A DNA stretch of 64,000 nucleotides from Paenibacillus agaridevorans (GCF_003112455.1 NZ_BDQX01000171.1:166681-230680), one strand, 5' to 3'; positions 17,121-26,009 are shown, numbered from the stretch's first letter. The notes: generated by a model not told the origin, from the letters alone. Numbers and translations: made by a program.

Positions 17121-18089
17121 ATGAGCAAAACAATGGAAGAATTGTACTCCCCCCTTGTGAAGGGGAAACAGAAGGCGGCTGCGCGCAATTGGAACAGTTC
17201 CAAGCTCTGGCGCAAGCTAAAGCCCTACCTCTATTTGCTGCCGGCGGCCATCCTGCTCGGAATCTGGATGTACAAACCGTTGATCCATACATTCTATCTG
17301 GCTTTCCACAAGTGGAGCATGGTTCCGGGCACGGACAAGCTGTTTGTCGGCTTCGATAATTTCACGCGACTGCTGCAGAACGAAGCTTTCGCCGGAGCGA
17401 TCGGCAACACGGTTTTCTATACGCTCGGATTGCTGCCGTTCTCTATAGCCATCCCGCTCGTACTCGCCGTTGTGACGAACCAGATGAATCCGCGCATGAA
17501 AAATTTTTATCGCGCGCTGTTCTTTATTCCCATGATTCTAGCGCCGGTGTCCGTAAGCGCCATATGGCGGTGGTTGTTCCATCCGTCCAACGGGATCGTC
17601 AACCATCTCTTGCTTAAACTCGGGTTCGTTCAGGAACAGATCGCATTCTTCTCGGATGCGTCTTGGGCGAAGTGGATCATCCTGCTGATTACGGGCTGGA
17701 AGATGCTCGGATTCAGCACGATTATGTTCGCTGCCGCTTTGACCGGCATTAACCGGGAATATTATGAGGCCGGAGCGATCGACGGAGCCGGCAGCTTCCG
17801 CCAATTTTTGTACATTACGGTTCCGCTCATGTCGCCTATGATTCTGTTCATGCTGACCATGAGCCTGCTGTTCTCGAGCCAATGGACGTTCGCGTATATC
17901 GATATTCTGACGACGGGCGGTCCTTACGGCACTTCGACGAACATTTATTACGAAATGTACCGCTTCGCGTTCTCGAATTTGAACGTCGGCGTCAGCTCGG
18001 CGGCCGCCATGCTGTTCTTTGTCCTTTTTGGGCTGATTGCGCTGTCGCTAAATGCCGTATCCCGCAGGTTCGCCTTTTATGATAATTAA
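17121..18089 (+). CDS. ABC transporter permease, MalF/UgpA type
   Basis: 322 residues, six membrane spans, EAA loop EAGAIDGAGSFRQFLYITVP. The start at 17121 (MSKTMEEL) follows GGGAGGG; an in-frame ATG seven codons earlier would place the ribosome site inside the gene. It follows the binding-protein gene by 58 bp and precedes the second permease by 24 bp. Confidence 0.9.
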   Translation: MSKTMEELYSPLVKGKQKAAARNWNSSKLWRKLKPYLYLLPAAILLGIWMYKPLIHTFYLAFHKWSMVPGTDKLFVGFDNFTRLLQNEAFAGAIGNTVFYTLGLLPFSIAIPLVLAVVTNQMNPRMKNFYRALFFIPMILAPVSVSAIWRWLFHPSNGIVNHLLLKLGFVQEQIAFFSDASWAKWIILLITGWKMLGFSTIMFAAALTGINREYYEAGAIDGAGSFRQFLYITVPLMSPMILFMLTMSLLFSSQWTFAYIDILTTGGPYGTSTNIYYEMYRFAFSNLNVGVSSAAAMLFFVLFGLIALSLNAVSRRFAFYDN

Positions 18090-18113
18090 CGCTTCAAAGG
18101 AGATTGGCCAATC

Positions 18114-18932
18114 ATGAATAAACGGTCTCAGGTTCTCTCGATGTTCCAGCATGGAGCGCTTGCTCTGATGTGCGCGGCAGCCATCATCCCGTTGTATTGG
18201 ATGGTCATCTCCTCGCTCAAGAACGAGTCGGAGATCTTTACCGCCAGCTTGTTCCCGCTTCAGCCGACATTCGGGAATTACAGCTACGCTTTCTCTCAGA
18301 TGCCGATCGTGCGGATGATCTTCAACTCGTTCGGCGTGTCTATCCTCATGACGGTACTGCAACTGGCAACGGGTCTGCTCGCCGCTTACGCGCTCGTAAG
18401 GTGGAGGTTCCGCGGGAAATCGCTTATCTTCGCCCTGCTCAGCGTGACCTGGCTCATTCCGTTCCAGGCGATCATGATCCCGAACTACGTCCTCATCAAC
18501 GATATGGGACTGAACGAAACGTTGCTTGGCATCGTCTTGCCATTCGGCGTCTCCACGTTCGCCATTCTATCGTTGTATCAGGCCTTTCAATCGTTCCCGG
18601 GCGTGCTGATCGAGGCGGCATGCATCGACGGGCTGAGCGACTGGGGCATTCTCTCCCGGCTCATCCTGCCGAATATCCGCTCCACCGTGGCTTCGCTAGG
18701 CATCATACAGTTCATCAATGCGTGGAACGAATATTTGTGGCCGATGCTGGTGACCAAGGATATGAATAGCGCGCCGATTCAGATCGGTCTGAAGCTGTTC
18801 GTCAATTCCGACACGAATATGTGGGGGTCGCTCATGGCGGCGACCACCGTGTCCTGCCTGCCGATCCTGCTCATCTACCTCGTGCTTCGCAGGCAGATCG
18901 TCGACTCGTTTATTCGATTTGGCATCAAGTGA
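18114..18932 (+). CDS. ABC transporter permease, MalG/UgpE type
   Basis: 272 residues, six membrane spans, EAA loop EAACIDGLSDWGILSRLILP. The ATG follows AAAGGAGA. Last gene of the phosphoesterase-phosphatase-importer operon, with a strong terminator 13 bp downstream. No ATPase gene accompanies it, so it must use an ATPase encoded elsewhere. Confidence 0.9.
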   Translation: MNKRSQVLSMFQHGALALMCAAAIIPLYWMVISSLKNESEIFTASLFPLQPTFGNYSYAFSQMPIVRMIFNSFGVSILMTVLQLATGLLAAYALVRWRFRGKSLIFALLSVTWLIPFQAIMIPNYVLINDMGLNETLLGIVLPFGVSTFAILSLYQAFQSFPGVLIEAACIDGLSDWGILSRLILPNIRSTVASLGIIQFINAWNEYLWPMLVTKDMNSAPIQIGLKLFVNSDTNMWGSLMAATTVSCLPILLIYLVLRRQIVDSFIRFGIK

Positions 18933-18945
18933 ATGTAGATGGACA

Positions 18946-18981
18946 GAAATAGCCCCGGACGCGAGAGTCCGGGGCTATTTC
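18946..18981 (+). terminator. Terminator of the phosphoesterase-importer operon
   Basis: A perfect 15-bp stem, GAAATAGCCCCGGAC with its complement, around a 6-nt loop. A sigK-like fragment begins about 10 bp beyond it. Confidence 0.8.
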
Positions 18982-18990
18982 GATTCAAAC

Positions 18991-19057
18991 CGATGGTGCC
19001 GATCGAGATCAAATCCTCTAAATCTTCCCCGGTATTATCGAATTTTTTGACGTTGTG
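18991..19057 (-). pseudogene. Fragment of a sigK-like sigma factor gene
   Basis: The minus strand encodes [18 protein letters not shown] and then TIGL: 22 residues identical to the region 2 segment of the intact sigK at 20801-20866. At DNA level about 51 of 60 compared bases match and the differences I counted are all silent. Flanking sequence on both sides is unrelated to sigK. The fragment lies between the terminator of the upstream operon and the end of the dihydrouridine synthase gene, in the same orientation as the intact gene. It is a relic, not a functional gene. Confidence 0.75.
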
Positions 19058-19118
19058 GTCACAAAGCAGAGCCATCGTGATTTTAACGCTAAGTTCTGAA
19101 ATTGGATCGCCCTCGCGA

Positions 19119-20102
19119 TTATTTAACACTATCATTAGTAAAGTTTTGTAGCACTTGACGTACTTCATCTGTTGACTTCGTTTGCATGAGCTCATTTTTC
19201 AACTCATCTGCCTTATCAAATCCATTAATATATATCTTGAAAAAACGAAGTAAATGAACAAATGGTCTCGGTTCTAGTTCTGTTGCATATTTATCATATA
19301 AATCAATATGGTAGTTTAATAACTCCATTTTTTCGTCTCTGCTATGCTCTCTAGGTGTTTTCTCAAAAGCAAATGGATCTTTAAATATACCTCTACCGAT
19401 CATAATTCCATCAATTCCATATTGTTCTGCCAGCATTAAGCCTGTTTTTCGATCAGCTATATCTCCATTAATCGTTAATAATGTATGGGGTGCAATCTGA
19501 TCACGAAGCTGTTTAATTTCAGGAATAAGCTCCCAATGAGCAGCCACCTTGCTCATTTCTTTCTTGGTTCGTAGATGAATAGAAAGATTTGCAATATCTT
19601 GTCGCAATATATGTGATAACCACTCACGCCACTCATCAACATGTGTATAGCCAAGTCTGGTTTTTACACTTACAGGTAATCCACCTGCTTTAGTAGCTTG
19701 TATAATATCTGCTGCAAGCTTAGGTTGTAGAATAAGTCCGCTACCCTTAGCTTTAGATGCGACGTTATGAGCAGGACAGCCCATATTAATATCAATGCCT
19801 TTAAATGCAAGCTTAGCTAAACCTATGCTCATTTCCCTATAATAATCAGGGTTATTTCCCCAAATATGTGCAACCATAGGCTGTTCATCTTCTGTAAAGT
19901 ATAATCTCCCACGTTCACTATATATAGCATCTGGATTACAGTAACCTTCCGTACTTGTAAACTCAGTGAAAAAAACATCAGGTCTACCCGCTTTACTCAC
20001 AACATGACGAAACACAACATTAGTTACATCTTCCATAGGAGCAAGTACAAAAAACGGTTTAGGTAATTCCCCCCAAAAATGTTCAATCAACTTTAATTCC
20101 AT
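19119..20102 (-). CDS. tRNA-dihydrouridine synthase
   Basis: 327 residues from the ATG at 20102 ([17 protein letters not shown]); earlier ATGs at 20117 and 20213 have no better ribosome site, and related proteins begin near this point. The FMN-barrel family signatures are visible: [11 protein letters not shown] at the start, [18 protein letters not shown] containing the catalytic Cys, VKTRLGY and NGDI. It reduces uridine in the tRNA D-loop using FMN and NADPH. The gene is clearly more AT-rich than the flanking operons and sits between the sigK fragment and sigK, which suggests it came in by transfer. The exact Dus class is uncertain. Confidence 0.9.
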   Translation of the reverse strand: MELKLIEHFWGELPKPFFVLAPMEDVTNVVFRHVVSKAGRPDVFFTEFTSTEGYCNPDAIYSERGRLYFTEDEQPMVAHIWGNNPDYYREMSIGLAKLAFKGIDINMGCPAHNVASKAKGSGLILQPKLAADIIQATKAGGLPVSVKTRLGYTHVDEWREWLSHILRQDIANLSIHLRTKKEMSKVAAHWELIPEIKQLRDQIAPHTLLTINGDIADRKTGLMLAEQYGIDGIMIGRGIFKDPFAFEKTPREHSRDEKMELLNYHIDLYDKYATELEPRPFVHLLRFFKIYINGFDKADELKNELMQTKSTDEVRQVLQNFTNDSVK

Positions 20103-20253
20103 TCCTCTCATCAGCATACGATAACCGCTAAAATAAACACCATTATAACATATTTTTATCATGCAACTATTAAGTTTGCCGGCAGCCAATGGTCTGAGCA
20201 CTATACTATTCATCAGCCAACCAAAACACTCTCATGTGTCTAGTATGTAACAT

Positions 20254-20296
20254 GAAAAAACCAAACGACATCTCTGCCATTTGGTTTCATTTTTTG
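20254..20296 (-). terminator. Terminator downstream of sigK
   Basis: AACCAAA and TTTGGTT arms with a 14-nt loop. Minus-strand transcripts continue into TTTTTTC; the plus side also has a T-run (CATTTTTTG), so it may work in both directions. Confidence 0.6.
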
Positions 20297-20353
20297 AAGT
20301 TACATCAACTGGTACATATATTACTAACGGTATTCTGTGTGTTGGGGCTATTA

Positions 20354-21052
20354 TCACTTCTTCACCTTATAAAACTCATGATACAGCTTCATAAGCGCCC
20401 GCTTCTCAATCCTTGAAACATAACTCCGGCTAATCCCCAGCTCCTTCGCGATCTCCCGCTGCGTCCGCTCATCCCCGCCGTGCACCAGCCCGAACCGGCC
20501 GATGACGACCTCCTTCTCCCGGTCATCCAATATGTCTAGGTTCTTGTAAATCTTGCTCTTCTCGATCTTGAGCTGCACTTTATCCGCCACGTCGTCGGAC
20601 TCTGTACCGAGGATGTCTATCAAGGTGATCTCGTTTCCCTCTTTGTCCGTGCCGATCGGATCATGCAAGGATACGTCCTTGCGAGTCTTCTTCAAGCTGC
20701 GAAGATGCATAAGTATTTCGTTTTCGATACAGCGAGCGGCGAAGGTCGCGAGCTTCGTGCCTTTGCCCGTTTGGAAGCTTTCTATCGCTTTGATCAGGCC
20801 GATCGTGCCGATGGAGATCAAATCCTCCAGGTCTTCCCCGGTGTTATCGAACTTCTTTACAATATGGGCGACAAGACGCAAATTATGTTCGATCAGGATG
20901 TTGCGCGAGTCTCCGTTGCCTTCTGCCATAAGCGCAAGATGTTTGGCTTCTTCTTCTTCCTTGAGCGGTTGAGGGAACGCGTTGTTTTTGACATACGAGA
21001 CCAGCAGAGTCAGCTGTTTAATAAACAAAGCAATTGCCGAGAACAATCCCAT
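20354..21052 (-). CDS. sigK: RNA polymerase sigma factor SigK (late mother-cell sporulation sigma)
   Basis: 232 residues, intact, not interrupted by a skin-type element. The first 19 residues ([19 protein letters not shown]) form the hydrophobic pro-sequence that tethers pro-sigma-K to the membrane until cleaved by SpoIVFB, just before [11 protein letters not shown]. Region 2 ([38 protein letters not shown]) and region 4 ([24 protein letters not shown]) are complete and very close to Bacillus sigma-K. It directs late mother-cell gene expression for coat assembly and spore release. A CATACAAT element about 104 bp upstream resembles a sigma-E/sigma-K -10. This gene marks the host as an endospore former. 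Confidence 0.95.
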   Translation of the reverse strand: MGLFSAIALFIKQLTLLVSYVKNNAFPQPLKEEEEAKHLALMAEGNGDSRNILIEHNLRLVAHIVKKFDNTGEDLEDLISIGTIGLIKAIESFQTGKGTKLATFAARCIENEILMHLRSLKKTRKDVSLHDPIGTDKEGNEITLIDILGTESDDVADKVQLKIEKSKIYKNLDILDDREKEVVIGRFGLVHGGDERTQREIAKELGISRSYVSRIEKRALMKLYHEFYKVKK

Positions 21053-21155
21053 CCTTCGTACACCCCCATGCTGTATTGGCAGAACCGCGGATGAAACGAA
21101 CGCCGAATCTTCGTTTCGCGTTTCCGGCCCATGCCCACTAGAACGTCAGTTGTAC

Positions 21156-21163
21156 ATTGTATG
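21156..21163 (-). promoter_or_regulatory. Mother-cell-type -10 element upstream of sigK
   Basis: The minus strand reads CATACAAT, matching the sigma-E -10 consensus and the CATA core of sigma-K promoters. An AC dinucleotide lies 17 bp upstream. The leader would be about 95 nt. The rest of the 190-bp gap between sigK and the PhyH gene shows nothing else I recognise. Confidence 0.4.
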
Positions 21164-21243
21164 TAGGCGAGGGCCCATGTGTGCCTGTACGCAAGGAATC
21201 CATCTTGTAAACGGCAATATCGACATACATCAAATTGCGCTAA

Positions 21244-21987
21244 CTAGAATAAAGGATATTTCTGACGCAAGTCCTCGCGGTGAAGAACATTGGAATCCTC
21301 TCGAATATAGTGGCAAACGTATGAGCGGCGCCAGCGATCTTTGCTTCGGTTTTTGTTCGAGGAATGGATGAGAAGCTCGCTGAAAAACAGGATATCTCCC
21401 TTCTCCATGACAACCGGGATTTGCCGGCTCGTATCGACGCCTTCCGTCTCCTCGGTCCATGATTCGTGTTCTTCGATATTTTTGACCGCGCCATGCGGCA
21501 GCAGTCCCAGCTTGTGCGTACCCGGCATGACCCACAAACAGCCGTTTTCCTCATCTACGGATTCCTCCATTGCCGTCCAAGCAGCAATCATCGTCATCGG
21601 GTCGTTCTTAATGTAAAAATAATCCTGATGCGCCGCTTGGCCGGGAGAGCCGGGTTCTTTGTAAAAATACATGCTCTGCACGCATACGGCTTCCTTGCCC
21701 ATCAACTGCGCCAATGCTCCGCGTACGATATTGTTTTTCATGAGCTGCCTGGAGAAGCTGTCATGTTTATGCGGATTGAACAGGCGCAGCGAATATTTTT
21801 TGCTTTCTTCGACGGCGGCCCACTCTGGCATCGGGGATTGGTTGCGAATATCGTAGATGTGTCCGTTAAAGGCATCGATTAAATCCTCGCTCATTCCCTT
21901 TTTGAAGAGATAATACCCATGCTCCCTAAAAAAGTCGACATTGTCTTGACTTAACGGTTGAATTGGCGCTGTATACCTATTAGTCAT
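21244..21987 (-). CDS. PhyH-family Fe(II)/2-oxoglutarate dioxygenase (module 1)
   Basis: 247 residues. Phytanoyl-CoA dioxygenase family fold with iron ligands HQD (in QAAHQDYFYI, about residue 133) and a distal His in SELLIHSS; the 2-oxoglutarate-binding Arg follows in DRWRRSYVCHYI. GGAGGG precedes the ATG. It is transcribed divergently from the AraC gene at 22152, with a 164-bp shared promoter region. PhyH enzymes oxidise small substrates while decarboxylating 2-oxoglutarate; the substrate here is unknown. A second PhyH gene 1 kb away has the same arrangement. Confidence 0.87.
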   Translation of the reverse strand: MTNRYTAPIQPLSQDNVDFFREHGYYLFKKGMSEDLIDAFNGHIYDIRNQSPMPEWAAVEESKKYSLRLFNPHKHDSFSRQLMKNNIVRGALAQLMGKEAVCVQSMYFYKEPGSPGQAAHQDYFYIKNDPMTMIAAWTAMEESVDEENGCLWVMPGTHKLGLLPHGAVKNIEEHESWTEETEGVDTSRQIPVVMEKGDILFFSELLIHSSNKNRSKDRWRRSYVCHYIREDSNVLHREDLRQKYPLF

Positions 21988-22151
21988 TTGTTATTCCCTC
22001 CATGATAATCAGGTTTTTCTTGATAGAGTCAGATTACAGCGAACGCCCCTTCTCCACAATGGATACAATTATCGGATATGTGTCTCAGATTGACATTGCC
22101 GATTATCATGGAATACAATGATGACAATAGCAGCGACGAAAGGAAGACAAG

Positions 22152-22997
22152 ATGAAGCCGGATCCATCATTAACTCATCCCATTCGCCTTGACCACGTAC
22201 AATCGGTCACTGCAGGCTCGATTGTTTACCCGCCGGGCGGACGTTTCGGTCCCCGTATTCAGCAGGACATACAATTGGTATTGCTGCATTCAGGCGCGAT
22301 GAGCATTTCAATAGAGGGTCAAATTATGCAAGTGCAGCCGGGGCATGTCGTAAAGCTGATGCCCGGTTACGAAGAGCGATTTGCGTTCGCAGAGGAAGAG
22401 GAAACGTGGCATCGGTGGATTGCCGTGCATGTCGAGAAACTGACGGACGAAACATTAACGTTTATGACAGAGCTTCCTGTCGTTCTTCCGTTGACCGAAG
22501 AATTGAACCGTATAACCGATCTTTTATTATCCATCCAGCATCGAACATACCCTGGCGATCCATTGCTTCACACGTTAGGCTTGGCAGCGCTGCAATTATT
22601 ACCGTTAGAGTCGAAGCGCGTGACGGAACGGGAGAAGCACTCGTCTGTGTACACAGCCATTTCATGGATGAAAGAACATCTCATGGAGGATATTTCATTA
22701 TCCGACCTGGCATCCAAGGCCGGCGTATCTTCGGAGCATCTCGTTCGTTTGTTCCGGAATTACGAAAACGATACGCCTATCCATTATTTATGGAAGCTTC
22801 GCGTAAACAAGGCGATTGATCTGCTCGTCCATACGGGATTAACCGTCACGGAGATAGCCGAACGCTGCGGATATCAAACGACTCATCATTTGGCTAGACA
22901 AATAAAACAAAAGACAGGTCTTACCGCAACGCAAGTTCGCCGGAACTCGTGGAAAGGCCTGGGCAATGGAAGGGGCTCTCCCGAAAGTCAGTTATAA
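22152..22997 (+). CDS. AraC-family transcription regulator, divergent from PhyH gene 1
   Basis: 281 residues: N-terminal cupin-like ligand domain (about 10-150) and C-terminal AraC helix-turn-helix (about 175-272), including SLSDLASKAGVSSEHLVRLF and TVTEIAERCGYQTTHHLARQ. GAAAGGAAGAC precedes the ATG. Divergent from the PhyH gene at 21987, so it probably activates that gene. The N-terminal fold suggests a small sugar-like ligand. It ends inside a long hairpin shared with the next convergent gene. Confidence 0.88.
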   Translation: MKPDPSLTHPIRLDHVQSVTAGSIVYPPGGRFGPRIQQDIQLVLLHSGAMSISIEGQIMQVQPGHVVKLMPGYEERFAFAEEEETWHRWIAVHVEKLTDETLTFMTELPVVLPLTEELNRITDLLLSIQHRTYPGDPLLHTLGLAALQLLPLESKRVTEREKHSSVYTAISWMKEHLMEDISLSDLASKAGVSSEHLVRLFRNYENDTPIHYLWKLRVNKAIDLLVHTGLTVTEIAERCGYQTTHHLARQIKQKTGLTATQVRRNSWKGLGNGRGSPESQL

Positions 22998-23020
22998 CTG
23001 ACTTCGGGACAGCCCCTTTT
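22971..23020. terminator. Bidirectional terminator between convergent AraC and PhyH genes
   Basis: Nested arms AGGGGCT/AGCCCCT, CCCGAA/TTCGGG and GTCAGT/ACTGAC give a hairpin of nearly 50 nt followed by TTTT on the plus strand. Its left arm covers the last 9 codons of the AraC gene. Confidence 0.75.
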
Positions 23021-23030
23021 CCTGTGCCTC

Positions 23031-23867
23031 TTACCGCTTATAGATAACCGGAAAATACTCATTAGAGAACGTTTGCCCCTGCACCGGTCTAGGTCCTAAC
23101 AGCCGAATGTTGTCATGGCGCTGGATTCCTGCACGATACCCGGTACCGCCTTTCATCACATGGGCGACGACCGACAGGCGCGGCTCGTTTGTCCGGTTCT
23201 GTCCCGAGCCATGGAACGTAAGCCCGTGATGGAAGCTTGCTTGCCCTGCTTTTAGGATACAAGGCTCCTCCACCCAGTCGCGGCCATCCGAATATTTGTG
23301 TTTCAGCTCTTCCATATTTTGATTGAAGAACGAATCGCTGTCCGGCACCAATCCCCACTTATGAGATCCGGCAATCGTCATCATGCCTCCATTGGTCAAG
23401 TCCGTATCCTGCAGAGCGATCCAGACGGTAATCATATCGGAGGTATCCGAGCATTGCCAATACCCGTAGTCCTGATGCCAGCCGACATTGCCGGCCTTCG
23501 TTGCTTTCTCTCCGATTCCAGGCTTGTAGATGACTTGGTCGTGCCACAATCGAATTTCGTCCGTCTCCAGCAATTCGGCAGACAACTCTCCAATCAGCGG
23601 ATCCGTGACGACAGTTCGAATCTCGTCGTTAACCCACCAGCCGTTGTCCAGCTTGCGGAGCGCATCCGGGTTGTCGCTTAATTGGAAGTGGTTCATCGGA
23701 TAACCGTCGCCGTCGTAATCCCCGCTCCAAATGCGTTCATGCGCTTGGCGCAATCGTACAATCTGCTCGTCGTCAATCAGCTTGGGGCTGATCCAGTACC
23801 CGTCGCGGGCGAAAATCTCCTTATCCGCTTGCGTAATTTTGTAGCTTCTCTCGGCTTTTATTTGCAT
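23031..23867 (-). CDS. PhyH-family Fe(II)/2-oxoglutarate dioxygenase (module 2)
   Basis: 278 residues, PhyH family. Iron ligands HQD in GNVGWHQDYGYW and the distal His in HGLTFHGSGQNR; the 2-oxoglutarate Arg is in NEPRLSVVAHVM. AGGAGGG precedes the ATG. It is convergent with the AraC gene at 22152 and divergent from the one at 23993, repeating the PhyH-AraC arrangement of module 1. It differs too much in sequence from the module 1 enzyme to be a recent duplicate. Substrate unknown. Confidence 0.87.
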   Translation of the reverse strand: MQIKAERSYKITQADKEIFARDGYWISPKLIDDEQIVRLRQAHERIWSGDYDGDGYPMNHFQLSDNPDALRKLDNGWWVNDEIRTVVTDPLIGELSAELLETDEIRLWHDQVIYKPGIGEKATKAGNVGWHQDYGYWQCSDTSDMITVWIALQDTDLTNGGMMTIAGSHKWGLVPDSDSFFNQNMEELKHKYSDGRDWVEEPCILKAGQASFHHGLTFHGSGQNRTNEPRLSVVAHVMKGGTGYRAGIQRHDNIRLLGPRPVQGQTFSNEYFPVIYKR

Positions 23868-23992
23868 CGAAACACCCTCCTACTATTGGATGTCCTAAGC
23901 ATACTACTAGAGCGATTCGTTTGACGTTCGCGCCGGTATTGAGTAGGATTAGAAACACGGAATAGTTATAGAAACAATCAGGACGGTGACTC

Positions 23993-24901
23993 ATGGGAAA
24001 AACTGATGCCGATAAGTCTAAAGCCCGCTGGACATTTAACACTGAAATCGACCCGCCCGTGCAGCGTGTACCGGAACTTGTCATGCTTGGAAGCGATGAG
24101 CTCCGCAAAGCTGCTCCGTTATATGAGCATCAACATCCCGGTTGCTATGAATTTGTGTTTATAGAGAGAGGCAAAGCGAGCTGGGAGCTTGAGGGCAACC
24201 TCTTCGAAACCTATGCCGGCGATTTGTTCCACTCCAGACCGGGCGAGAAGCACAGCGGCGGATTCAACGCGATCGAACCCTGCAAATTTTGGTGGCTGAT
24301 CATCGAAGCGCCTCATCGGCATGCCTGGCTTGGACTCCCGCCGGAAGAAACCCGTCTCATCAGCGATGCGATTGAACGATTGCTTCGCGTGAAGCAGATT
24401 GGATTGTTTGCAGTGCAATCGTTCCAGAAGTTAAAAGATGCGATATCTTCGGAAAGCCCTCTCCGCAGTGTCGCTGTGCGCAGCGCGCTTCTCGATACCT
24501 TGCTCGCCTTGATACAATCGGGCGCAAGAACGGATACGATCGCTCACGATTTGCTTCACCATTATGACGCGTTGATCGCCCGAATGGAGCGAGAACCGGA
24601 GTGGCGGCCCAACGTCGACGAACTTGCCATGACGGCCGGCGTCAGCAGCTCCCACTTCTACCGCACTTTCCAAGCCTATACGGGAGAAGCTCCGACGGCA
24701 TTCTCCGAGCGGCTCCGCGTAAAGGAAGCTTGTCGGCAGCTGACCGATACGGAGCATTCCGTAACGGATATTGCGTATCGGCTGGGTTATGCGTCAAGCC
24801 AGCATTTTGCGACCGTGTTCAAACGTTTTATCGGCTGCACGCCGTCTCAATGGCGCGTTTCCGGCTCAGCGAGGGATAACTCCTCGAGAAGCCGCGGCTA
24901 G
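23993..24901 (+). CDS. AraC-family transcription regulator, divergent from PhyH gene 2
   Basis: 302 residues. Cupin domain (about 35-130, with GDLFHSRPGEKHSG) and C-terminal AraC double helix-turn-helix (about 195-290: DELAMTAGVSSSHFYRTFQ, SVTDIAYRLGYASSQHF). It probably controls the divergent PhyH gene at 23867. It is only moderately similar to the AraC of module 1. Confidence 0.87.
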   Translation: MGKTDADKSKARWTFNTEIDPPVQRVPELVMLGSDELRKAAPLYEHQHPGCYEFVFIERGKASWELEGNLFETYAGDLFHSRPGEKHSGGFNAIEPCKFWWLIIEAPHRHAWLGLPPEETRLISDAIERLLRVKQIGLFAVQSFQKLKDAISSESPLRSVAVRSALLDTLLALIQSGARTDTIAHDLLHHYDALIARMEREPEWRPNVDELAMTAGVSSSHFYRTFQAYTGEAPTAFSERLRVKEACRQLTDTEHSVTDIAYRLGYASSQHFATVFKRFIGCTPSQWRVSGSARDNSSRSRG

Positions 24902-24978
24902 CTGATCATCCCATGCGGGTCAATGACGAACTTCTTCGAAGCGCCGCGGTCGAATTCCGAGGCCGCATAAGATGGACC
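24898..24978 (-). pseudogene. Possible C-terminal remnant of an unidentified enzyme
   Basis: A minus-strand stretch of 26 codons without a start, bounded upstream by TGA at 24979-24981, reads EFDRGASKKFVIDPHGMIS before its stop, which overlaps the AraC stop codon. The ending loosely resembles the tail of zinc alcohol dehydrogenases. Too short to name. Confidence 0.2.
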
Positions 24979-25001
24979 TCATAAGTTCGCGATGGTACTG
25001 G

Positions 25002-26009
25002 TCATTCTCCATTACACAACAACTCCACCCACATCGCGGTTCGCAGCTGCACGACCTCGCCGGGTTCGATCCCCCTGCTGCCTGTCAGGCCGGCATCGTA
25101 TGGCAAGTTAAACGCATCGGTCACATACGTGTACGGCTCCAATGAAAAGGCGGATGACCAATCGGGCTTAAACAGCACAAGAAACGGAAAGCTCCGATCC
25201 GTCTCATAGGCAATCCGATAGCCGCTTTCCTTCATATAAATACGGCTTACACGTTCCCCATCCGCTAGCGTAACAAGTGAACATCCAAGCTCCTGATAGT
25301 CCCTTAGCGAGATGCCTTCCCCGTCGTTCAACTTCTCCGCCAGCGCGGATCGCGACGGCAGCCCGGTGACGAAAGCTTCATTTGTTACCGGCCATTCTTC
25401 CCGAGCCGGGACGGTCAACTGAACGGAAGTCTCTTTTTCCGGCGGCAGATGAAAATAAGGATGCAACCCGAATGCAAATGGAGCCGATTGTTTGCCATGG
25501 TTGGAGATGGTCGCTTCCATCAACAGTCGCCCTTCATATAGCCGATGAGTCACGTCGAATGTGAGCTTATGGGGAAAATAATCCATGATGTCGGCATGCG
25601 CCGCTAGCTCGATTCTGCCTGTCACGTATGCCCCATGTTCGTTAGATGCGCCATAATCGGTAACGCTCCAGGCTCTTTGCAACAGTTCCCCATGCAAATG
25701 ATGATGAGGCGGTTCGTTGATCGGCAACTGGTACCTGTTGCCGTTAAAGATGTATGTTCCTCCCTTTATACGGTTGGGCGGAAACAGAATCGGCGTACCG
25801 TAAAGCGTCCTCGCGCCGAGATCATCTCTAAACGCCGCCGCATTCGGCGGAGGCGACAGTACCTGAATGTCTCGCCAGCTGTATGATATGGCATTGTTGC
25901 CTGCTTCGGGCATAATCTCCGCGACCGCCTTATGTCTGGCATCGTTCAGTTCGTACACGATCGCGCCGTCCCGTTCGTGCTGTCTGGCTTCATATTGGCT
26001 TTGATGCAT
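25002..26009 (-). CDS. Aldose 1-epimerase (galactose mutarotase family)
   Basis: 335 residues from the ATG at 26009, which follows GGAAAGGA by 8 nt. Motifs of the GalM-like super-sandwich are visible: FPPNRIKGGTY, HHHLHGELLQRAW (substrate-binding His) and FGLHPYFHLP. It interconverts alpha and beta anomers of aldoses. Cytoplasmic. It follows the LacI gene by 26 bp on the same strand and should be co-transcribed. With the LacI sensor it suggests a sugar-responsive catabolic unit, although the three-component oxygenase upstream on the same strand acts on a different chemistry. Confidence 0.85.
   Translation of the reverse strand: MHQSQYEARQHERDGAIVYELNDARHKAVAEIMPEAGNNAISYSWRDIQVLSPPPNAAAFRDDLGARTLYGTPILFPPNRIKGGTYIFNGNRYQLPINEPPHHHLHGELLQRAWSVTDYGASNEHGAYVTGRIELAAHADIMDYFPHKLTFDVTHRLYEGRLLMEATISNHGKQSAPFAFGLHPYFHLPPEKETSVQLTVPAREEWPVTNEAFVTGLPSRSALAEKLNDGEGISLRDYQELGCSLVTLADGERVSRIYMKESGYRIAYETDRSFPFLVLFKPDWSSAFSLEPYTYVTDAFNLPYDAGLTGSRGIEPGEVVQLRTAMWVELLCNGE

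Noticed and set aside
18875-19195. 106-codon minus-strand frame containing the sigK fragment as an intact small gene
   Set aside because: Only 22 codons match sigK, the rest crosses a terminator and the ends of two neighbouring genes, and no start signal is present.
20354-21052. sigK split by a skin-type element
   Set aside because: The gene is continuous from pro-sequence to region 4; only a separate 22-codon fragment exists nearby.
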